Made by a program: the position numbers and the translations under genes
In this document: positions 1 to 6,600 of the stretch, piece by piece
Layout of the letters: the number at the start of each line of letters is the position of its first letter
How positions within the stretch are numbered: the first letter of the stretch is position 1
The notes under the pieces: generated by a model
Databases searched by the model: none
Seen by the model: the letters and a program-made list of their open reading frames with translations, nothing else
Told to the model about the DNA's origin: nothing
Assembly: GCA_937916845.1 (NCBI GenBank)
Contig: CALFSK010000046.1
Coordinates: forward strand, 1-6,996
Length of the DNA stretch: 6,996 nucleotides
Reading direction: 5' to 3'
DNA from: an uncultured Lactobacillus sp.
GTDB taxonomy: Bacteria > Bacillota > Bacilli > Lactobacillales > Lactobacillaceae

Positions 1-31
1 AAGTTTATAAGTATTACTGTTTTTTGCTAAC

Positions 32-53
32 CCATTAGGGTATACCCTAGTGG
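32..53. repeat. Near-perfect 22-bp palindrome
   Basis: The inner 14 bp, TAGGGTATACCCTA (36-49), is perfectly self-complementary. The arms continue outward with CCA (32-34) against TGG (51-53), broken only by T35 against G50, which would still pair as a wobble in RNA. It lies in the 90 bp left of the IS remnant, where no gene is recognisable. It could be a dimeric protein binding site or half of a larger inverted element cut by the window edge; function unknown. Confidence 0.5.
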
Positions 54-64
54 CCGTTTTTGAT

Positions 65-83
65 CCATTATCAATGGCTTTTT
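65..83 (+). terminator. Weak terminator-like hairpin
   Basis: CCATT (65-69), loop ATC, AATGG (73-77), then C and T5 (79-83) on the plus strand. The stem is only five base pairs, with two G-C pairs, so termination would be weak. Any gene it would serve lies left of the window, and the short frames in positions 1-90 are not recognisable. Confidence 0.25.
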
Positions 84-102
84 AAATTAGGGCCTAGTAA
101 TT

Positions 103-375
103 TTGGAATGGAAATACTTTCCAACACCAAAAATTCTAGACCCAGAGCGCCTGAGTAACCTCATCAAGACCTACAGGTCGTGCGGTGAGCCAATGGACAT
201 CGCCATTGCCACACTGAGGAAAAACCTCAGAGGCGTTTTGAATGCTTCTCAAACCAAGCTTTCAAATGGCCCACTAGAAGGCATTAACCGTAAGATCAAA
301 GCGCTAAAGCGCAGCTGTTATGGATTTGCCAATCAAGAGCGCATGTTTGAACGGATCTACCAACTGATTGCCTAG
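103..375 (+). pseudogene. ISL3-family transposase, C-terminal fragment
   Basis: This is the last ~90 residues of a cut-and-paste DDE transposase that in intact ISL3 elements runs to roughly 400 or more residues. The diagnostic stretch is SNGPLEGINRKIKALKRSCY (fragment residues 54-73); in this family the Glu of GPLEG (residue 59) is the final acidic residue of the DDE triad. The N-terminal zinc-finger/HTH region and the first two catalytic Asp residues are absent, so the fragment cannot transpose anything alone. The frame is open back to 91 (a TAG lies at 88-90), and the nominal TTG at 103 has no ribosome binding site, so it is not a real start. The stop is TAG at 373-375. Family assignment is secure; identity of the specific IS is not known to me. 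Confidence 0.88.
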
Positions 376-483
376 AAAAGTCAGTGTACGACACCCCGGG
401 GAGGAGTGTGCCCAAAAACAGGGCTACAGAGCATAATTGCGGCCATCTGACTTCTCAAACGGAGTTTTTCGGTTCAATAACAA
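376..483 (+). other. Noncoding, foldable 3' stretch of the IS remnant
   Basis: Between the transposase stop and the terminator no convincing gene is present. The stretch can be drawn as a branched fold. A 7-bp outer stem pairs AAGTCAG (378-384) with CTGACTT (447-453). Inside it, ACACcCC (391-397) pairs with GGaGTGT (403-409) with one mismatch, and GCCC (410-413) pairs with GGGC (421-424) around AAAAACA. A purine-rich GGGGAGGAG (398-406) resembles a ribosome binding site, but the GTG at 408 is too close to it and the resulting 40-codon frame runs through the terminator hairpin. Whether an RNA is made is unknown; the fold was found by eye without energy calculation. Confidence 0.25.
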
Positions 484-510
484 AAAGCCCACTCCGAAGA
501 GTGGACCTTT
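484..510 (-). terminator. Rho-independent terminator with a UUCG loop
   Basis: On the minus strand the sequence is AAAGGT, then CCACTC, loop TTCG, GAGTGG, then GCTTTTTG. The six-base-pair stem is perfect and closed by C-G around a UUCG tetraloop, a very stable hairpin. An outer AAAG/CTTT pairing and a T5 run follow. Read on the plus strand the loop becomes CGAA and the T run is shorter and interrupted (CCTTTC), so it should work best against transcripts coming leftwards from the adhesin. It lies inside the IS remnant, about 113 bp beyond the adhesin stop codon. It may have evolved to protect the transposase from antisense read-through, and now is the only convincing terminator for the adhesin. 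Confidence 0.7.
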
Positions 511-530
511 CAAAAGATAAAAACTATTAA

Positions 531-553
531 TCAACACCATTTGACACAGAGCC
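531..553. repeat. Right terminal inverted repeat of the ISL3-type element
   Basis: Read inward from the outer end on the minus strand, the sequence begins GGCTCTGTGTCAAATGG and continues GTGTTGA. The GGCTCT start and about 23-bp length fit terminal repeats of ISL3-family elements as I recall them. No left-end partner is present because the element is truncated, so the assignment rests on position (178 bp after the transposase stop) and resemblance. Confidence 0.6.
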
Positions 554-622
554 AGAATAATAATATTCTTCAGGGCCCTCTTTAAATAATCTATATTCAC
601 TACAGATATATTTATTTAATGG
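554..622. other. AT-rich spacer between IS end and adhesin stop
   Basis: These 69 bp separate the IS terminal repeat from the adhesin stop codon. They contain a 6-bp AT-only inverted repeat (AGAATA, ATAA, TATTCT; 554-569) and the 8-bp palindrome AGGGCCCT (573-580). I see no GC-rich stem followed by T's on the minus strand, so the adhesin seems to lack a terminator of its own here. Confidence 0.5.
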
Positions 623-3600
623 TTAATCATTACGACGTTTCTTGATACCAAGAAAACCGAGTAAACTTCCAAACATTGCCAACAAAATACCAATAAATGA
701 CATTGTTTGACTTTGACTATTGTTTTCACCAGTTTGAGGTAATTCTGGTGAATTAACAGCACCGTTGTTAACTTTAGATCCTGTATTAGTCGACGTATTG
801 ATTACTCCATTGTTAGTAGCGTTACTTGGCTGGGAAGGATTCCCTGGTTGGTTAGAACTGGAATTTCCTGTGTCCGTACCATTACCTGGCTTCCCCGGTT
901 GATTGAGCCCAGTGCCGCCATTGTTATCTGTTGCGGGGTTCTTCGTGTAAACATAGGTAACAGTCTGATCCTGATCCGTAAAGCTCCCCGTAGGGTTCCC
1001 TTGGACTTCTTTGAAGGTGTAGCCTGGCACATCCTTTTGGGTCGTTGAATATGGATCGCCTACATTACCAGAAGCAATAACGTCGTCAGCGATTGGATTG
1101 CCGTTTTCATCAACATACTTAGCTGTGACGTTACCGCCAGCAACTGGAGTCTTGGTATAGGTAACCGTGAATTCTAAGTCCTTTGAGTCCCCATTAACTG
1201 TTTGCTTGTCAATTTGCGCCTTGTCAGCTGTATAACCCTTTAATTCAGGACTTGTGACTGCGGCAAAGCTTTGATCTGCTGACCAAAGACCATACGTCTT
1301 TTCCCCAGTTACTGCGTCAGTTGAGACTTCACGCGTAAATTCAACCGGCTTGGCCACATAATCATCATGAGCTGTCGTACCATCTTTGTAGACGTAATGG
1401 ATAGTTTCATTAATCGTCTTGCTTTCAGTTGTAATAGTTGGCGCATTCTTAGCATAAACCACCGTGAAATCAAGATCACTGGAGTCACCACTCACAGTTT
1501 GTGACCCAATTTCAGCCTGGTCTGGCGTATAACCTTTAATAGCTGGACTAGTCACGGCCGCAAAACTTTGATCAGCTGACCAAGACCCATAGGTCTTTTT
1601 ACCAGTGACCTTGTCGGTCGTTACAGTACGCGTAAAGTTCAGTGGCGTTGCTTGATAATCATCAGCTGCTTTGTCACCGTTCTTGTAAACATAATGGATG
1701 GTCTCATTGACAGTTTGACTTTCACTTGTTTGCGTTGTGCCATGTGTCAAGTGAACTTCAAAACTTTGAACCGTGCCATCTTGGTTATAAACCACACCAT
1801 TAGTTGGGTAGTTATCTGATACTAATTGATAACCTTGGCGTTCGTAACCGGTAATGGTTTCGCTCGTCCGATAAGGATCAGTTGAGCCATAATTGCCAGT
1901 CAAGTCCTTGGCACTTAACGTCTTACCAGTTGTGTCATCAATGTAACTGACATTTGCTTTCTCAGCATTTGGTGCATAAACAATTGTCTGCACATCATCC
2001 GGACTATCCTGAGTCAAACCTGTGACTGTCTTACTGCTTGCCTCACTAGCTGTATAACCTGCAATAACTGGTGATGTCTTCGCATCAAAACTAGTCTTAT
2101 TATTCTCGGCGAACCAGCCATCATCTTTAACAATCTTGCCAGTTACTTTGTCAACTTCGACCTGATGGTCAAAGGTTGTCGTATCCGTTTTATCAGGTGC
2201 CGCTGTTGCGCCATTAGAGTATTGATAATGGATGGTTTGGTTAACCGATTTGGTCAACGAATCCTTATCTGTGCCCGTAGGCCACTTTGGCCCATCCGGA
2301 TTGTCTGGGTTAATTGGCGTCCCTGGTGTCTCTGGCTTACTTGGGTTTACTGGTACTACAACATGATCATAGTAAACATTCACCGTCGCGTCTTTGTCAC
2401 CTGGGTTGACTGTTGTTTGTTCCACAGTTGCCAGATCCGGCGCTGTGTAACCTTCACTGCTTAAATCTGGTGAGGTTACTGCTGCCCAGTTCGTATCACC
2501 GCCCTTAGCGATCCATGCTTTGCTGCCATCAGTTTGGTCAACTGTGTTACCACCAGTCGTTGAATAGCCAATAATCTGACCCGTTACTTTGTCAACTATC
2601 GCCGTCCGGTTATAGGTGACTTGTTCCGTAACTTGTTTGGCAACTACCGCTTTTGTTTGATTGTCATAGTAGTTGACTGTTCTGGTAATGGTTTGGGTCA
2701 ATGAGCTCTGATCCGTGCCCGTAGGCCACTTTGGTCCGTCCGGATTGTCTGGGTTAATTGGTTCTCCTGGCGTTTGTGGGTTGTTAGGACCAACTGGTGT
2801 TGTTTCATGAGTCAAGTGAACTTCAAAACTTTGAACCGTGCCATCTTGATTATAAACCACACCATTAGTTGGGTAGTTATCTGATACTAATTGATAACCT
2901 TGGCGTTCGTAACCGGTAATGGTTTCGCTCGTCCGATAAGGATCAGTTGAGCCATAATTGCCAGTCAAGTCCTTGGCACTTAACGTCTTACCAGTTGTGT
3001 CATCAATGTAACTGACATTTGCTTTCTCAGCATTTGGTGCATAAACAATTGTCTGCACATCATCCGGACTATCCTGAGTCAAACCTGTGACTGTCTTACT
3101 GCTTGCCTCACTAGCTGTATAACCTGCAATAACTGGTGATGTCTTCGCATCAAAACTAGTCTTATTATTCTCGGCGAACCAGCCATCATCTTTAACAATC
3201 TTGCCAGTTACTTTGTCAACTTCGACCTGATGGTCAAATGTCGTGGAATCAGTCTTATCAGGAGCTGCTTGTGAACCATCGCCATATTGATAATGGATTG
3301 TCTGGTGAACATCAGTTGTCAGCGAATTCTTATCAGTCCCAGCTGGCCATTTCGGACTATCTGGATCATCTGGATTAATTGGCGTACCTGGTGTTTGTGG
3401 ATTCGTTGGATTTACTGGGACCACGTCGTGGTCATAGTAAACATTAACTGTAACATCCTTATCACCTGGGGTAACTGTCTGTTGAGCAACCGTGGCCAAA
3501 TCCGGTGCCAAGTAGCCTTTGGAACTCAAGTCAGGAGAAGTGACAGAATCCCAATCAGACTTATTATCAACTGCAGTCCAAGCTTTATCACCATCAGTTT

Positions 3601-6600
3601 GGTCAACGGTATCACCACCTGTTGTCGAGTAACCAATGATTTGACCAGTTACTTTATCAACAATGGCGGTACGGTTATACGTAACCTGTTCAGTAACTTG
3701 CTTAGCGACAACTTTGCCAGTCTGCTTATCCAGGTAATTAACAGTTCTAATGACTGTCTGAGTAACAGAACTCTTGTCAGTTCCTTCTGGCCACTTTGGT
3801 CCATCAGGATTATCTGGATTAATTGGCGTACCTGGTGTTTGTGGATTATTCGGACCAACCGGCGTTGTGCCATGAGTTAAATGAACCTCGAAACTTTGAA
3901 CGGTACCATCTTGGTTATAAACCACACCCTTAGTTGGATAATTGTCTGAGACTAACTCATAACCTTGATCTTCGTAACCCTTAATGCTATCAGCGGTTCG
4001 ATAACTATCGGTAGTTCCATAGTCCCCAGATAAATCTTGACTGGAGAGGGTCTTACCAGTTGTGTCATCAATATAGGTAACCTTAGCCGCTTCTTTGTTA
4101 GCTACGTAGGTCACTGTCTTTTCAATAGCGGCACTATCTGCGGTAATACCTGTAATCGTATCAATTTGAGCTTGATCTGGCGTGTAACCCTTAATGGTTG
4201 GTGATGTTACTGATGCAAAACTTGTACCATTAGCTGCAACCCAATCACCATAGCTCTTATCACCAGTGACCTTGTCGGTCGTTACAGTACGCGTAAAGTT
4301 CAGTGGTGTTGCTTGATAATCATCAGCTGCTTTGTCACCGTTCTTATAAACATAATGGATGGTCTCATTGACAGTTTGACTTTCACTTGTTTGCGTTGTG
4401 CCATGTGTCAAATGAACCTCGAAACTTTGAACGGTACCATCTTGGTTATAAACCACACCCTTAGTTGGATAATTGTCTGAGACTAATTGATACCCTTGTT
4501 TTTCATAATCGGCAATGGTGTCACCTGTCCGATAAGGATCAGTTGAACCATAGTCGCCAGTCAAGTCCTTAGGGCTTAAGGTTTTACCAGTCTTATCATC
4601 AATATAGATAACCTTAGCAGCTTCTTTGTTAGCTACGTAGGTCACTGTCTTTTCAATATCGGCACTATCTGCGGTAATACCTGTAATCGTATCAATTTCA
4701 GCCTGATCTGGCGTGTAACCCTTAATAGCTGGACTAGTTACGGCCGCAAAGCTTTGATCGGCCGACCAAGATCCATAGGTTTTTTCTCCGGTAACCGCAT
4801 CAGTTGATACCTGACGTGTAAATTCAACGGGAGTAGCCACATAAGCATCATGAGCAGTTGTGCCATCTTTGTAGACATAATGAATGGTCTCATTAACTGT
4901 CTTCTTCTCTGTCGTAATCGTTGGAGCGTTCTTGGTATAGGTAACCGTGAATTCTAAGTCCTTTGAGTCCCCAGTAACTGTTTGCTTGTCAATTTGCGCC
5001 TTGTCAGCTGTATAACCCTTTAATTCAGGACTTGTGACTGCGGCAAAGCTTTGATCTGCTGACCAAGCACCATACGTCTTTTCCCCAGTTACTGCGTCAG
5101 TTGAGACTTGACGTGTGAACTCTACTGGCTTAGCAACATGGTCATCGACTGCCTTTGAGCCATCTTTGTAGATGTAATGAATTGTTTCATTAACCGTCTT
5201 GCTTTCAGTTGTGACTGTTGGTGCATCCTTTGTATAAGTCACAGTATAGTTCAAATTTCCATTAGTTATATCAACGGTTTTGGACGTCGTTTGTGTTAAA
5301 TCATTAGTTGGATCAGTCGTTTTGATAACATGATATCCTGGAACTGTTGGATTGGTAACAGCTTGAAAATTGGCCTCATTACTTTCAGTCCAAGTACTAT
5401 CTGGTTGACCATCTAAATCCAGAGTAGGTTGTTTTTGCGTTCCATTTTTATAGTAAGTGGTCGTTTCTTTCGTAACTGGATTGGTCACTGTAATAAAAGT
5501 TATTGGTGTTGCTTGATGACTGTCTATATTTGGCAATGAGTTACCACTCTGATCAATGTAGTTAATTGTCTCATTCACTATCACTAACGTCTCCGTTAAG
5601 GGTGCGTAGACGTAAGTAACGTCCGTTTCACCATTGGTATATTCACCAGTTGCATTAGTTGGTTGAGCAGTTAAAACATAGGTTACGCCATCTTTAACAA
5701 TTGACTTAAGGGCCGTAGTCGTAAATGAATTACCTTCTTTATCAGTTGTAAAAGTTGGATTCTGTAACGGATTACCCTTTTCATCAGTATACTTAGTAAC
5801 TACCGTTCCTTTTTCATAATAAGTATACGTAACATCTGTGTTACCATCAGTATACTTTCCGGCGGCATTAGCTGGCGTTTTTTTCGTATCAAGATAATAA
5901 GTTTGACCATTGGAACCTGTTATTGTTGGTTCACCAGTCGTTGTATAATTATTTCCCACATTACCCGTTGAATTTGTGTCTTCTTTAATCTTATGTCCGT
6001 TTTCATCAATATAATGAGTTGTAATCGTTCCTTTAGAAATCTGATAATAATAGTCAATTTCATTTGTTCCATCAACATAGCTGCCATTTGGATTACCCTG
6101 CGTCTTTTCTTTAACTAATTTCCAAATATTCCCATCACTGTCAATAATTGTTGAAGGAGCAGAAGTATCGACTTTATTTCCAGTGGAATCGACCGTATAT
6201 TTATCACCTATTAAACCTTCAACCATCTTGGGAGATTGTAAACTTTCAGTAGTAGTGTTACCGTTACCGTCTAATTTATTATAAACAATAACCAGTGGTT
6301 CTATATATTTCATAGTTGACAATAATGATGGTGCAACCTTGCTTCCTTGGCCGTGGATATAATTGTTACTACTATCTTTTTGATTACCAATAGTTGCAAC
6401 TGACAAATCAAATCCTTCAACTGGAACATCCATTTCCATCAAGAAAGTAACTTTACTTTCATTTTTTCCACTTACATCACTTGGATCATTATACTTGCGA
6501 GTAACCGATAAATAGCCATTCTGGTCTTGATAAGCTAGTTGAGTAGCATCATCAACATAAACTTTTTTAATAACACCACTTGTTAACTGAACAGCTTCAT

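Larger units (their letters stand above)
91..553 (+). mobile_element. Right-hand remnant of an ISL3-family insertion sequence
   Basis: The segment holds the C-terminal part of an ISL3-type transposase, a noncoding 3' stretch and an outward end that reads GGCTCTGTGTCAAATGGTGT from the minus strand. That is the style of terminal repeat I remember for ISL3-family elements of lactic acid bacteria. No matching left repeat is visible in positions 1-103 and the transposase frame is blocked by a TAG at 88-90, so the element is 5'-truncated. The exact left junction is uncertain, about 88-103. ISL3 elements usually make 8-bp target duplications; the right flank would be AGAATAAT (554-561), but its partner cannot be checked because the left end is gone. 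The remnant lies just downstream of the adhesin and converges with it. Confidence 0.72.
1733..3862 (-). repeat. Tandem 355-codon super-repeat, two copies
   Basis: The order linker, Mub-type module, linker, Mub-type module, short module occurs twice in tandem: residues 1038-1392 (2798-3862) and 1393-1747 (1733-2797). The spacing is exactly 1065 bp at every landmark I checked, including all linkers and the HLTH motif at the module end. Similarity is uneven along the unit: the half nearer the C terminus is almost identical, the other half has many silent differences. Confidence 0.85.
1145..5584 (-). other. Central array of ten Mub-type and four short MucBP-like modules
   Basis: Residues about 464-1943. 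Mub-type modules start near 464, 594, 693, 868, 1074, 1222, 1429, 1577, 1755 and 1854; typical marks are VNETIHYVYKDG at the start, a VDKVTG or TDAVTG turn, and SFxAxTSPxxxGYT. Short modules (about 786, 963, 1317, 1672) begin AKVxYIDDxTGKTLS and contain GYQLVSDNYPT and YNQDGTVQSFEVHLTH. The first Mub-type unit (464-593) is longer and more divergent than the others. The array forms a long, mostly beta-strand filament that extends the head beyond the cell wall. Boundaries are approximate, drawn by eye from repeat alignment. Confidence 0.82.

Noticed and set aside
1..84. Minus-strand open frame from the left edge encoding AIDNGSKTATRVYPNGLAKN
   Set aside because: Only 27 codons, no start codon, preceded directly by a stop, and no similarity I can recognise; equally short frames occur on the plus strand.
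378..453. tRNA gene, suggested by a 76-nt span with a 7-bp closing stem
   Set aside because: There is no GTTCRA T-loop, no D-loop GG, and no five-base-pair T-arm next to the closing stem.
408..530. A 40-codon frame from GTG at 408, beginning MPKNRATEHNC, behind the purine-rich GGGGAGGAG
   Set aside because: The spacing between the Shine-Dalgarno-like core and the GTG is only about 3 nt, the frame runs through the terminator hairpin, and the product resembles nothing I know.
848..3880. Several long open frames on the plus strand (for example 848-1048, 2165-2464, 3287-3880) and short ones in other minus-strand frames
   Set aside because: They lie wholly inside the adhesin, are rich in Trp, Arg, Ile and Cys as expected for the complement of Thr/Asp/Pro-rich repeats, and repeat in step with it. 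They are shadows of the real gene.
1145..5584. CRISPR array or tandem noncoding repeats in the 1.1-5.6 kb region
   Set aside because: The repeats are coding modules of about 75-130 residues in one continuous frame, with no short direct repeats separated by unique spacers.
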